NCBI RefSeq assembly: GCF_001981305.1
Contig: NZ_MSCW01000002.1
Coordinates: 62,001 to 126,000, forward strand
Direction: 5' to 3'
Length of the DNA: 64,000 nucleotides
From: Marinobacter lutaoensis
GTDB lineage: Bacteria > Pseudomonadota > Gammaproteobacteria > Pseudomonadales > Oleiphilaceae
In this document: positions 36,048-44,482 of the stretch, piece after piece
Numbering within the stretch: the stretch's first letter is position 1
Layout of the letters: every line of letters begins with the position of its first letter
Notes under the pieces: model-generated
What the model was told of the DNA's origin: nothing
The model's database searches: none
Seen by the model: the letters and a program-made list of their open reading frames with translations, nothing else
Made by a program: the position numbers and the translations under genes

Positions 36048-37316
36048 TCAGCCGCGCAGGGACTTGAGCAGGCGTTCGGCGATGTCCACCCGCACCCTGC
36101 CCTGGGCCACCATCTCCCGGGCCACCTGATCGATCTCCTCACCCACCGCGCCGGCCATGACCGCGATGTTCTTGGCGTGCAGGGCCATATGCCCCTTCTG
36201 GATACCGGTGGTGGCCAGTGCCTTGAGCGCGGCGAAATTCTGCGCCAGGCCAACGGCAGCGATTGTCCGCGCCAGCCGGTCGGCGCTGCTCACCCCCAGG
36301 ATGTCCAGAGCGATGCGGGCGGTGGGATGGGAACGGGTGGCGCCGCCGATCAGGCCCACCGCCAGGGGCATTTCCAACGTGCCGGTCAGGTTGCCGTCGG
36401 CATCCATTTCCCACTGGGTCAGCGACCGGTACTGTCCGGAACGGGCGGCATAGGCGTGAGCGCCCGCTTCCACCGCCCGGGTATCGTTGCCGGTGGCCAG
36501 CACCACCGCGCTGACCCCGTTCATGATGCCCTTGTTGTGGGTCGCCGCGCGGTAGGGGTCCAGATCCGCGAACTCGAAGGCGGCCAGAATGCCGTCACGC
36601 ACCTCGGCACCGCCGATGTCGGCCAGGGCCCAGGTAGCCCGGGCCCGGGCCAACCGCCGGTCCGCCAGGTTGGAGAGGATGCGCAGATAGGGACGACCGC
36701 CGGTCCACTCGGCCAGGCACGGCGCCACCGCCTCGGCCATGGAATTGACCGCGTTGGCCCCCATGGCGTCGCGGGTGTCCACCACCAGGTGGACGATCAC
36801 CATCGGCCCGGAGCGCCCCGCCAGGACCCGGACCTCCAGGTCCCGGAAGCCGCCGCCATGCGCGCGCAACACCGGGTCGGTCTCGTCGCAGAGGGCCTCG
36901 ATCTCGGCCCGGTGCTCAAGAATCCGCAGGCGCGCAAACTCCGGATTGGACACGCCCACCAGCTGCACCTGGGCGATCATCAGCGAGCCGGACATGGCCG
37001 TGGTGAAGCCGCCGGTATTCCGGCACTGGCGGGCGGCGTTGCACACGGCGGCGACCACCGACGACTCTTCGGTCGCCATGGGCACCAGCACCTCCTGGCC
37101 ATCGACAATCAGGTTGGTGGCAATTCCCAGGGGCACGTTCAGGGTGCCGATGACGTTCTCAATCATGGCGTCGGCGGTGGCGGCGTCGAGGTTGCCGGTG
37201 TTGGCCAGGTGGGCGACGGCCTCCGGCCCAAGGCCGGCGATCTCCGCCACCTTGTGCAGGCGTTCAAGGGGCGTCAGCCGATGCAGGCCGGGAATGCGCG
37301 AGGTGGTCGTTGTCAT
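36048..37316 (-). CDS. mvaA: Degradative (class II) hydroxymethylglutaryl-CoA reductase
   Basis: This 422-residue enzyme matches class II HMG-CoA reductase of Pseudomonas mevalonii, which oxidises mevalonate to HMG-CoA during growth on mevalonate. Catalytic elements visible are Glu in MIENVIGTLNVPLGIATN, Lys in THNKGIMNG, Asp in TGNDTRAVEAGAHAY and His in KGHMALHAKNIAVMAG. Gammaproteobacteria make isoprenoids by the MEP route, so a biosynthetic role is unlikely. It is the last gene of a dctP-dctQ-dctM-mvaA operon, 21 bases after dctM, pointing to mevalonate as the imported substrate. A conventional HMG-CoA lyase gene is not in the window. Confidence 0.94.
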   Translation of the reverse strand: MTTTTSRIPGLHRLTPLERLHKVAEIAGLGPEAVAHLANTGNLDAATADAMIENVIGTLNVPLGIATNLIVDGQEVLVPMATEESSVVAAVCNAARQCRNTGGFTTAMSGSLMIAQVQLVGVSNPEFARLRILEHRAEIEALCDETDPVLRAHGGGFRDLEVRVLAGRSGPMVIVHLVVDTRDAMGANAVNSMAEAVAPCLAEWTGGRPYLRILSNLADRRLARARATWALADIGGAEVRDGILAAFEFADLDPYRAATHNKGIMNGVSAVVLATGNDTRAVEAGAHAYAARSGQYRSLTQWEMDADGNLTGTLEMPLAVGLIGGATRSHPTARIALDILGVSSADRLARTIAAVGLAQNFAALKALATTGIQKGHMALHAKNIAVMAGAVGEEIDQVAREMVAQGRVRVDIAERLLKSLRG

Positions 37317-37337
37317 GGTCGGTTATCTCCTATGCAT

Positions 37338-38660
37338 TCAGGGCTGGGACGGTTGCACGATCCGCTCGGGCAGCCAGGTCACCAGGTCGGGGAACAGGAC
37401 GAACAGGGCCAGGGCCAGCAGCTGCAGCACCAGGAACGGCACGATGGCCCGATACACCGTGTCCATGCCGATGCCGTCAGGCAGCACGCCCTTGATGTAG
37501 AACAGCGTGTAACCGAACGGCGGCGTGATGTACGCCATCTGGGCGGTGATCAGAAACAGCACGCCGAACCACAGGGGGTCGAAATGGAAGGCATGGATGA
37601 TTGGCAGGAACACGGGCACGCACAGCAGGATGATGCCGATCTCGTCCAGAAACAGGCCGAGAAACACCAGCACCAGCATCATCGCCAGCAGCACCAGCCA
37701 GCGGTTGACCTCCAGGTCCTGGATGAACTGCAGCAGCGAATCCGCGCCTCCGGTGCCGGTGAAAATCGAGACGAAAATCTTGGCGCCGATGGTGATCCAC
37801 ATGATCATGGTGGTCACCCGCAGGGTATCCATCGCCGCCGCCTTCAGGTTACCGACGGTCAGCTCGCGCTGGCAGGCGGCCGACACCAGCGCGCCGATCA
37901 CGCCCACCGCGGCCGCCTCGGTGGGGGTCGCAATACCGGCATAGATGCTGCCCAGGACCGCCAAAACGATCAGGCTGGGCAGGATCAGCGACGTCAGCGA
38001 CCCCAACCGTTCCCGCCAGCCGATCGCCCGCGCCTCCTGGCGAGGTGCCTTCTCCGGCTGCAGCATCACCCGGATCACGATGTAGGCCATGTAGAGGCCC
38101 GCCAGCACCAGGCCCGGCACGATGCCGGCGGCAAACATCTTGCCCACGGAGATCTGCGCGGTCGCCGCATAGACAATGGTGATGATGGAGGGCGGGATCA
38201 GGATGCCGAGGGTGCCCCCGGCACAGATGGTGCCCAGCGCCAGGCGCTGGTCGTAACCGCGCCGGAGCATGGACGGCAACGCCAGGATACCCATCGCCGC
38301 CACCGCCGCGCCGACAATCCCGGTCATCGCCGCCATGATGGTGCAAATCACCACCGTGCCCACCGCCAGCCCCCCGGGCAGGCGCCGAAACCACAGTTCC
38401 ATGGCCCGGTACAACGCTTCGATAATGCCGGAACGCTGGAGCACGCTGGCCATCAGCACGTACAGCGGAATCGCCAGCAGGATGTCGGAGGTCATGGCAT
38501 CGAAGGTTTGCAGCACCGTCAGCACCAGCGCGTCAGTGCCCCAGAGCAGCACCGTAAACACCACCGCCAGGGCGGACAGGACGAACGCCAGCGGCATGCC
38601 GCTCAACAGCAGCAGCAACAGCCCCGCGAACATCAGCACCAGAACCAGGGAAGAGTTCAT
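37338..38660 (-). CDS. TRAP transporter large permease, DctM type
   Basis: This 440-residue membrane protein of the TRAP DctM family has about 12-13 hydrophobic segments. Typical signatures are TVVICTIMAAMTGIVGAAVAAMG, the ICAGGTLGILIPPSI motif and the late VFLPIIHAFHFDPLWFG. It forms the ion-coupled channel with the small DctQ-type subunit, whose gene overlaps it by four bases. It belongs to the same operon as mvaA. Confidence 0.93.
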   Translation of the reverse strand: MNSSLVLVLMFAGLLLLLLSGMPLAFVLSALAVVFTVLLWGTDALVLTVLQTFDAMTSDILLAIPLYVLMASVLQRSGIIEALYRAMELWFRRLPGGLAVGTVVICTIMAAMTGIVGAAVAAMGILALPSMLRRGYDQRLALGTICAGGTLGILIPPSIITIVYAATAQISVGKMFAAGIVPGLVLAGLYMAYIVIRVMLQPEKAPRQEARAIGWRERLGSLTSLILPSLIVLAVLGSIYAGIATPTEAAAVGVIGALVSAACQRELTVGNLKAAAMDTLRVTTMIMWITIGAKIFVSIFTGTGGADSLLQFIQDLEVNRWLVLLAMMLVLVFLGLFLDEIGIILLCVPVFLPIIHAFHFDPLWFGVLFLITAQMAYITPPFGYTLFYIKGVLPDGIGMDTVYRAIVPFLVLQLLALALFVLFPDLVTWLPERIVQPSQP

Positions 38661-39169
38661 GCGGACCCCTCCCCGGCCAGGGCACGCCGCGCCGCCAGGA
38701 TGGCCTCCGCCACCGCCTGCAGCAACAGCAGCAGGAAGGCCACCGGGATCAGCGCCTTCACCGGCCAGATCGGCGGATTCCAGGCGGTGAAGGAGGTTTC
38801 ACCGCTGTCAAAAGCGTTCAGCGCCACCGGCAGGCTCTGAACGATGAACACCGCCGCCAGCAACGCGATCAGGACATGACACAGGCAATCCAGCCAGCCG
38901 GCGGCGCGGCGCGGCAGCCGGGCATGGAGAATGTCGACGTTGACATGGCCGGCGGTGTGCAGCAGATAGGGCCCGGCCAGCAGGAAATAGGGGCCGAACA
39001 GCAGCGTCGACAGCTCCATCGCCCAGACCGTCGGCGCGTCGAAGAAATAGCGGGCGACCACTTCGTAACCAATGACCGCCACCATGACAAACGCAAGCGC
39101 GGAGACCGCTCCGGCCAACCAGCGGTTGAACGCCGTGACCAGGCGGCAGTAGCCAAGCACAACAGGCAT
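38657..39169 (-). CDS. TRAP transporter small permease, DctQ type
   Basis: This 170-residue protein has four predicted transmembrane helices. The DctQ motif VIGYEVVARYFFDAPTVWAMELS is present, followed by GHVNVDILHARLPRR. It links the binding protein to the large permease. It overlaps the start of the DctM-type gene (ATGA). A hairpin separates it from the binding-protein gene upstream. Confidence 0.92.
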   Translation of the reverse strand: MPVVLGYCRLVTAFNRWLAGAVSALAFVMVAVIGYEVVARYFFDAPTVWAMELSTLLFGPYFLLAGPYLLHTAGHVNVDILHARLPRRAAGWLDCLCHVLIALLAAVFIVQSLPVALNAFDSGETSFTAWNPPIWPVKALIPVAFLLLLLQAVAEAILAARRALAGEGSA

Positions 39170-39187
39170 CGTGAACCTCGGGGATGG

Positions 39188-39212
39188 GGCCGCCCGGGAT
39201 CTCCGGGCGGCC
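39188..39212 (-). other. Intercistronic GC stem-loop between dctP- and dctQ-type genes
   Basis: GGCCGCCCGG (39188-39197) and CCGGGCGGCC (39203-39212) form a perfect 10-bp stem with a 5-base loop and no T tract. It probably protects the 3' end of the binding-protein part of the message. Confidence 0.65.
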
Positions 39213-39231
39213 GTGACCAGGGCAGACCGGC

Positions 39232-40290
39232 TCAGTCGAGCAGGCCCAGCTCTTTCATGAAGGCGATCTGGCTGTCCAACACCCGGTTGGCCAGCTCGTC
39301 GTCCCCGGCTGCCTTGCGCCAGGCCCCCATGGCGGTTGCCCGGCCCTCGGCGACCATGTCCGGATTCAGATGGATCACCTTCACGCCCTGGGCCTCGAAC
39401 TGTTTCAGGGCCACGGCATCCTGGGCCAGAATGTGCTGTCTCAGGGAGGCGGAAATCTCCCGGGCAGCCACTTCCAGGGCCGCCTTGTAGGAGGCGGGCA
39501 ACGAATCGTAGGCGGCACGGTTGGCCACGTAGCTGGTCGCGGTGGTGGGCTGATGGAAACCGGGGACCACCACATAGCCGGCCACTTCACCGAGCCCGGC
39601 CTCCAGGTTGGCCGTCAGGTCGCCGCGGTCGGCGAAGTCGATCACACCCTTTTCCAGGGCTTGATACACCTCGGCGGTCGGCAACCCCGTGGTGGCCACG
39701 CCGAACGCCGCCATGACGGTGCTGGCCAGCCCCACGAAACGCCCCTTCTTGCCTTTCAGGTCGGCGAGGGACCTGAGCGGGAACTTGGAATGGATCGGCT
39801 CCTGGCCGTACACCGTCGGCGCGATGTAGAACAGGCCCGCCTTGGCATAGGCCTCGCGGGCCATGTCCAGGCCGCCTTTCTCATAGAACCAAGCTTCGTA
39901 CTGGTCCGGTTCGGGGAAGCCAAAAGGCACGGTGCTGGTGAAGGCAAACGCCGGAATGGCGCCGGCCTCGTAGCCGTCGAAGGTTTTCATCATCTGAAAG
40001 GCGCCGGCCCGCACCGCCTCGAAGGCCTGCGCGGACGGGGCCAGCTGGCCACCGGCGAACAGGCGGATCTGGAACTTGCCGTTGGTCAGCTCCGCCACCC
40101 GCTGGACAAAGTGCTTTTCGTACTCGTAGGGCGTCGTTCCGGCATCCCACAGGGCCTGCATGCGCCAGTTCACGCTCGGCAGTTCTTCGGCCGGCGCCAG
40201 CGACGGCAGCACGGCGGTGGCGGCAAGGACAAGGGCGGAGACCAGCGACTTGAGCAATCCGGGACGTTTGTTGTTGGTTGGTTTATTCAT
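39232..40290 (-). CDS. TRAP transporter binding protein, DctP type (candidate mevalonate binder)
   Basis: This 352-residue periplasmic solute-binding protein has a signal peptide ending about ATAVLPSLAPAEE. DctP-family features are VNWRMQALWDAGTTPYEYEKHF, the FAGGQLAPSAQAFEAVRAGAF stretch and LKGKKGRFVG, where the carboxylate-binding Arg would lie. The ATG at 40290 follows AAGGGGA and is preferred to GTG at 40323. As the first gene of the operon ending in mvaA it is inferred, not shown, to bind mevalonate or a similar hydroxy acid. It is divergent from a MocR regulator. Confidence 0.9.
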   Translation of the reverse strand: MNKPTNNKRPGLLKSLVSALVLAATAVLPSLAPAEELPSVNWRMQALWDAGTTPYEYEKHFVQRVAELTNGKFQIRLFAGGQLAPSAQAFEAVRAGAFQMMKTFDGYEAGAIPAFAFTSTVPFGFPEPDQYEAWFYEKGGLDMAREAYAKAGLFYIAPTVYGQEPIHSKFPLRSLADLKGKKGRFVGLASTVMAAFGVATTGLPTAEVYQALEKGVIDFADRGDLTANLEAGLGEVAGYVVVPGFHQPTTATSYVANRAAYDSLPASYKAALEVAAREISASLRQHILAQDAVALKQFEAQGVKVIHLNPDMVAEGRATAMGAWRKAAGDDELANRVLDSQIAFMKELGLLD

Positions 40291-40435
40291 AACACTCCCC
40301 TTTGTGAGTGGCTGCACCCCCAAGGTGGGAAACGTCGATGCGCCACAGTTTCTTATTCGTTCATGCGACGGTGCCGGACACTGGACTTGGCGCCCGGACC
40401 TGTTCGAAACTTAGGACAGTGCACGGAAGTGAACA

Positions 40436-40489
40436 AGGTACAATTAGAACAATTGACCCACGTACTGTACCTGCCAACAAAGGGGTACA
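40436..40489. promoter_or_regulatory. Three GGTACA half-sites, candidate MocR operator
   Basis: AGGTACA (40436-40442), TGTACCT (40466-40472) and GGTACA (40484-40489) occur within 54 bases in the gap between the divergent dctP and MocR genes. The first two form an inverted repeat, and the first and third a direct repeat. MocR regulators commonly bind sets of direct and inverted half-sites. Confidence 0.55.
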
Positions 40490-40502
40490 CTTTGAGGACG
40501 CC

Positions 40503-41894
40503 ATGGCACAGAAACCCGCGCTGGCCCAGCAGATCGCCGACACCATCGCCGAACAGATCAAACAGGGGCAATGGGCTACCGGCGCCCGACTGCCCTCGAT
40601 CCGGGCCGCCGCCAGCAACTTCGGCGTGTCCAAAAACACCATCATCGATGCCTACGACCGCCTGATCGCCACCGGCTACATCCGCCCCCGCCACGGCTCC
40701 GGTTTTTACGTCGAGGCCGCCCGCCCCGCGCATCCGGACATCAAGCCCGAACACTTCACCGAGGCGGTGGATCTGATCTCCCTGCTCCGGGAACAGCTGC
40801 ACCAGCACTACGAGGTCCGCGCCGGCGACGGCCGCCTGCCCGCCAGCTGGATGGAAAACGCCGACATCCGCCGGCAGTTCAAGCGCATCGCCCCCACCCG
40901 GGAACCGGGCGGAGAGTTCGAGTATGGCAACCCTCAGGGCCTGCCCGGGCTGCGCGAGGACATCTCCCGCACCCTGATCGACCGGGCCATCAGCGCCAGC
41001 CCCGACCAAGTGCTGCTGACTTTCGGCGCCAACCACGCCCTCGACCTGATCGTCCGGCACTTTGTCGACGCCGGCGATCCGGTGCTGGTGGAAACCCCCG
41101 GCTACTACCCCATGTTCGGCAAACTGCGCCTGCAACGGGCCCGAACCATCGGCGTGCCCCGGGGCCCGGACGGCCTGGATCTGACCTGCCTGGAGCAGGC
41201 CATCCGCGAACACCGGCCCAGGCTGCTGTTCGTCCAGCCCATGGCCCACAACCCCACCGGCACCTCCATGTCGCTGCAAAACATGCATGCGGTGCTGCGC
41301 ATCGCCGAACAGCATGACCTGACGGTCATCGAGGACGACCCCTTCGGCGACATCCTGCCCCGGGCAACGCCGCATCTGGCCTCCCTGGACGCCCTCAACC
41401 GGGTGATTTACGTGGGTACCTTTTCCAAGACCCTCTCGGCGAGCCTCCGCTGCGGCTACATCGCCGCCAACCGGGCGCTGATCCGGTCGCTGACCGACAT
41501 CAAGATGCTGACGGTGGTGAACGGCTCCAGCGTGATCGAACGCATGGTCCATGAAATGATTGTCCGAGGCCGCTACCGGCGCCACATGGCGCGGCTTCGG
41601 GACCGGGTGGGCAAGGCCGGCGCCGAGGCCGTGGCGGCCCTGCGTGGCATCGGCCTGGAGAACATCCAGCCACCCACCGGTGGCTATTACATCTGGTGCC
41701 CGCTGCCCGGCGATGTCGACGGCCTGGCGCTGGCGCACCAGGCCTCGGCCCAGGGCATTTTCCTCGCTCCGGGGCACCTGTTCACCCTCGGCGATCGGGA
41801 CGCTGCCCCCGCCCTGCGCATCAACATCGCCCATGCCCGGCACCCGCGCCTGCTTCGGTTCCTCCAGGACGAAGTGATCCGCGCGCGGCGCTGA
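40503..41894 (+). CDS. MocR-family regulator (GntR helix-turn-helix fused to aminotransferase fold)
   Basis: This is a 463-residue MocR/PdxR-type protein. The N-terminal GntR winged helix is at residues about 4-72 (TIAEQIKQGQWATGARLPSIR... GVSKNTIIDAYDRL), and a fold-type I aminotransferase domain follows. PLP-site residues are present: HNPTG, EDDPFGD, the Lys in YVGTFSKTLSASLR and the Arg in LRINIAHA. These proteins usually regulate and do not transaminate. ATG at 40503 with GAGGA upstream is chosen over an earlier in-frame start. It is divergent from dctPQM-mvaA, its likely target, with three GGTACA half-sites between. Confidence 0.91.
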   Translation: MAQKPALAQQIADTIAEQIKQGQWATGARLPSIRAAASNFGVSKNTIIDAYDRLIATGYIRPRHGSGFYVEAARPAHPDIKPEHFTEAVDLISLLREQLHQHYEVRAGDGRLPASWMENADIRRQFKRIAPTREPGGEFEYGNPQGLPGLREDISRTLIDRAISASPDQVLLTFGANHALDLIVRHFVDAGDPVLVETPGYYPMFGKLRLQRARTIGVPRGPDGLDLTCLEQAIREHRPRLLFVQPMAHNPTGTSMSLQNMHAVLRIAEQHDLTVIEDDPFGDILPRATPHLASLDALNRVIYVGTFSKTLSASLRCGYIAANRALIRSLTDIKMLTVVNGSSVIERMVHEMIVRGRYRRHMARLRDRVGKAGAEAVAALRGIGLENIQPPTGGYYIWCPLPGDVDGLALAHQASAQGIFLAPGHLFTLGDRDAAPALRINIAHARHPRLLRFLQDEVIRARR

Positions 41895-41902
41895 GGCGCC
41901 CC

Positions 41903-42682
41903 TCAGCGGGTGGCCTGGCGAATCTGCTCCGCCACCGCCTGCAGCCGGGGCAGGTAGCTGTCCCGGACCGTGGCCATGTCCACCCGCACTGCGTTGGTGC
42001 TGATGTTGATGGCCCCCAGCAACTCGCCGGCACCGGAGAACACCGGCACCGCCACCGAACGCAGGCCCAGGTCCAGTTCCTGGTCGACGATGGCGTAGCC
42101 CGCCTCGCGCACGCTCAGCAGCTCGGCCCTCAGCGCCTCCCGGTCAACAATCGAGGCGGGCGTGTGCCGGTGCAGCTCGACCCGCGCCAGGAACGCCTCC
42201 AGTTCCGGGTCCGGCAGCTGCGCCAGCAGCACCCGCCCCATGGAGGTGTACGCGGCCGGCAGGCGCGTGCCCACCGCCAGGCTGATGGCCATCAGCCGGT
42301 GCCGGGCCGCGGAGCGGACCACGTACACCACGTCATCGCCGTCCAGCACCGCCAGCGAGGACGACTCGCCCAGCTCCGCGGTGATGCCCTCCAGATACTG
42401 CTGAATAACGGCCCGGTACTGGTTCGAGGATTGGTAGGCGTACCCCAGCCGCATCACCCGGGGTGTCAGCTCGAACTGGCGCCCGCTGCGCTTGACGAAA
42501 CCGAGGGCGTGCAGCGTCAGCAGGAAGCGGCGGGCCTTGGCCCGGTCCATGCCGGTCCGCGTCGCCACCTCACTCAGGGTCATGCGCGGGTGCTCGGCGT
42601 CGAACGCCTGCAGCACCTCCAGGCCGGAGGCCAGGGCGCCGACGTAGTCGCGGTCTCCGGGTTTGAGTTTCCGATCATCCAT
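41903..42682 (-). CDS. IclR-family regulator, PcaR/PcaU/PobR type
   Basis: This is a 259-residue IclR regulator. The winged-helix domain starts at about residue 14 (VGALASGLEVLQAFDAEHPRMTLSEVA... DRAKARRFLLTL), and the effector domain carries SSLAVLDGDDVVYVVR, LPAAYTSMGRVLLA and LRSVAVPVFSGAGELLGAINIST. The pattern is that of the PcaR/PcaU/PobR subgroup that controls beta-ketoadipate pathway genes. It is divergent from pcaIJF, and two 15-bp palindromes like known PcaR/PcaU sites lie in the gap. The ATG at 42682 is preferred over 42712 because it starts at the family N-terminus. The expected effector is beta-ketoadipate or a related acid. Confidence 0.9.
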   Translation of the reverse strand: MDDRKLKPGDRDYVGALASGLEVLQAFDAEHPRMTLSEVATRTGMDRAKARRFLLTLHALGFVKRSGRQFELTPRVMRLGYAYQSSNQYRAVIQQYLEGITAELGESSSLAVLDGDDVVYVVRSAARHRLMAISLAVGTRLPAAYTSMGRVLLAQLPDPELEAFLARVELHRHTPASIVDREALRAELLSVREAGYAIVDQELDLGLRSVAVPVFSGAGELLGAINISTNAVRVDMATVRDSYLPRLQAVAEQIRQATR

Positions 42683-42734
42683 TCCATGTTCTCCAACACC
42701 AGCCAGGGGCAAGGACGACGAATGGTACCAGCTC

Positions 42735-42749
42735 GTTCGCTATACGAAC
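42735..42749. promoter_or_regulatory. 15-bp palindromic IclR operator near the regulator start
   Basis: GTTCGCTATACGAAC is GTTCG-N5-CGAAC, matching the known PcaU/PcaR-type pattern GTTCG-N5-CG-AC. It is about 50 bases upstream of the regulator's own start, suggesting autoregulation. Confidence 0.7.
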
Positions 42750-42826
42750 ATCCGCCGGAGCTGGTGAAAATTTGTTCTTGACGATCCCCAAGCAAACGCG
42801 CCATCATGTTCGCATAAAAAACTTAT

Positions 42827-42841
42827 GTTCGTAATACGAAC
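42827..42841. promoter_or_regulatory. 15-bp palindromic IclR operator near the pcaI start
   Basis: GTTCGTAATACGAAC is a perfect 7-1-7 palindrome with the same GTTCG-N5-CGAAC form as 42735-42749. It ends 24 bases before the pcaI start. A partial third copy, GTTCGCAT, begins near 42808. Confidence 0.7.
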
Positions 42842-42865
42842 TTAAAGCAACAAGAGAACCGAGCA

Positions 42866-43693
42866 ATGGCTGAATTCCTCTCTCTCCAGAACGCGGTGGC
42901 CAAGCACATCCACGACGGGGATACCGTGGCGATGGAAGGCTTCACCCACCTGATCCCCTTCGCGGCGGGCCATGAAATCATCCGCCAGGAAAAGCGTGAC
43001 CTGACACTGATCCGGATGACCCCGGACCTGATCTACGACCAGATGATCGGCGCCGGCTGCGCCCGCAAACTGATTTTCTCCTGGGGCGGCAACCCCGGTG
43101 TCGGCTCCCTGCACCGCCTGCGCGACGCGGTGGAAAAGGGCTGGCCCAACCGGATCGAGGTGGTCGAGCACAGCCACGCCGCCATGGCCTGCGCCTACGA
43201 GGCCGGCGCCTCGGGGCTGCCCCTGGCGATTCTGCGCGGCTACATCGGCAGCGACCTGCCCAAGGTCAACGACCAGATCCGCTTCATCGAGTGCCCGTTC
43301 TCCGGCGAACGCCTGGCGGCGGTGCCGTCGGTGCGGCCGGATGTGACAGTGATCCACGCCCAGCGGGCGGACCGCCGGGGCAACGTGCTGGTGGAAGGCA
43401 TCGTTGGAGTGCAGAAGGAAGCCGTGCTGGCGGCCCGGCGCAGCATCGTCACCGTGGAGGAAATCGTCGACGACCTTGGTGCCTCGGTGAACGCCTGCGT
43501 GCTGCCGGCCTGGGCCATTACCGCCATTGCCCTGGCACCCGGCGGCGCCAAGCCGTCCTACGCGCTGGGCTACTACGACCGCGACAACGCCTTCTACAAG
43601 GCCTGGGATGCGATCGCCCGGGATCGCCAGGCGTTCCTGGCCTGGCTGAACGACAACGTGTTCACGACACGCGCCGACCAAGGAGCCGAGTAA
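42866..43693 (+). CDS. pcaI: 3-oxoadipate CoA-transferase subunit A (PcaI/CatI type)
   Basis: This is the 275-residue alpha subunit of a class I CoA-transferase. The sequence (MAEFLSLQNAVAKHIHDGDT, EGFTHLIPFAAGHEIIRQ, FSWGGNPGVGSLHRLRDAVE, LPAWAITAIALAPGGAKPSY) fits the CatI branch of 3-oxoadipate CoA-transferases and not the short PcaI of P. putida or AtoD. It forms a heterodimer with the next gene product and transfers CoA from succinyl-CoA to beta-ketoadipate. Activity toward other 3-oxo acids such as acetoacetate cannot be excluded. It is the first gene of the operon, 24 bases after an IclR-type palindrome. Confidence 0.88.
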   Translation: MAEFLSLQNAVAKHIHDGDTVAMEGFTHLIPFAAGHEIIRQEKRDLTLIRMTPDLIYDQMIGAGCARKLIFSWGGNPGVGSLHRLRDAVEKGWPNRIEVVEHSHAAMACAYEAGASGLPLAILRGYIGSDLPKVNDQIRFIECPFSGERLAAVPSVRPDVTVIHAQRADRRGNVLVEGIVGVQKEAVLAARRSIVTVEEIVDDLGASVNACVLPAWAITAIALAPGGAKPSYALGYYDRDNAFYKAWDAIARDRQAFLAWLNDNVFTTRADQGAE

Positions 43694-43695
43694 CC

Positions 43696-44472
43696 ATGAG
43701 CCTCGAATTTACCGCTTCGGAAATGATGAGCGTGACCGCCGCCCGAGCACTCCGCAACGACATGATCTGCTTCGTCGGCATCGGCCTGCCGAGCGAGGCC
43801 GCTAACCTGGCGCGGCTGACCCACGCCCCGGACGTGACGTTGATCTACGAATCCGGCACCCTGCAGACCCGCCCGGACGTCCTGCCCCTGTCCATCGGCG
43901 ACGGCGAGCTGTGCGAATCGGCGCTGACCACGGTGTCGGTGCCGGAGATGTTCCGCTACTGGCTCCAGGGCGGGCACGTCAGCGTCGGCTTCCTGGGCAC
44001 CGCCCAGATCGACCGTTACGCCAACCTGAACACCACCCTGATCGGCGACTACCGCTCACCCGCAGTGCGCCTGCCCGGCGGTGGCGGTGCCCCGGAGATC
44101 GCCACCCATGCCCGGGAAGTGTTCATCACCGTCAAGCACTCCCGGCGCACCTTCGTGAACGCGGTGGATTTCATCACCACCGTAGGCTTCGGCCGCGACG
44201 GCAAGGCCCGCGAGGGTGTGCCGAATATCGGCCGGGGGCCATCCCTGGTCATCACCGACCTGTGCATTCTCAAGCCGGACCCGGACACCCGGGAACTGGT
44301 GGTCACCTCCCTGCACCCGAACGTCACCCGCGAGGACGTGATTGAGGCCACCGGCTGGGACATCCGTTTCGCCACGCAGCTGGAGCGTACCCCCGCCCCC
44401 AGCGCCGAGGAACTTGAGGTGCTGCGCGATCTGAAAGCGCGCAGCGACGCCCACCACTCGAGCCAACCGTGA
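43696..44472 (+). CDS. pcaJ: 3-oxoadipate CoA-transferase subunit B (PcaJ/CatJ type)
   Basis: This is the 258-residue beta subunit. It includes the class I CoA-transferase catalytic Glu in LIYESGTL, the [18 protein letters not shown] stretch and the [14 protein letters not shown] motif, as in CatJ-type enzymes. ATG at 43696 has AAGGAG upstream, inside the end of pcaI, and the two genes are two bases apart. It works with the preceding subunit to make beta-ketoadipyl-CoA for the thiolase encoded next. Confidence 0.88.
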   Translation: MSLEFTASEMMSVTAARALRNDMICFVGIGLPSEAANLARLTHAPDVTLIYESGTLQTRPDVLPLSIGDGELCESALTTVSVPEMFRYWLQGGHVSVGFLGTAQIDRYANLNTTLIGDYRSPAVRLPGGGGAPEIATHAREVFITVKHSRRTFVNAVDFITTVGFGRDGKAREGVPNIGRGPSLVITDLCILKPDPDTRELVVTSLHPNVTREDVIEATGWDIRFATQLERTPAPSAEELEVLRDLKARSDAHHSSQP

Positions 44473-44482
44473 GGCTTGCCAT

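Noticed and set aside
36177..38840. An 887-codon open frame antisense to mvaA and the TRAP genes, plus other very long antisense frames (for example 24962-27448 and 21780-24335)
   Set aside because: They lie opposite well-recognised genes, are rich in Gly, Arg, His and Gln as expected of GC-rich antisense reading, and match no family I know. They are shadows.
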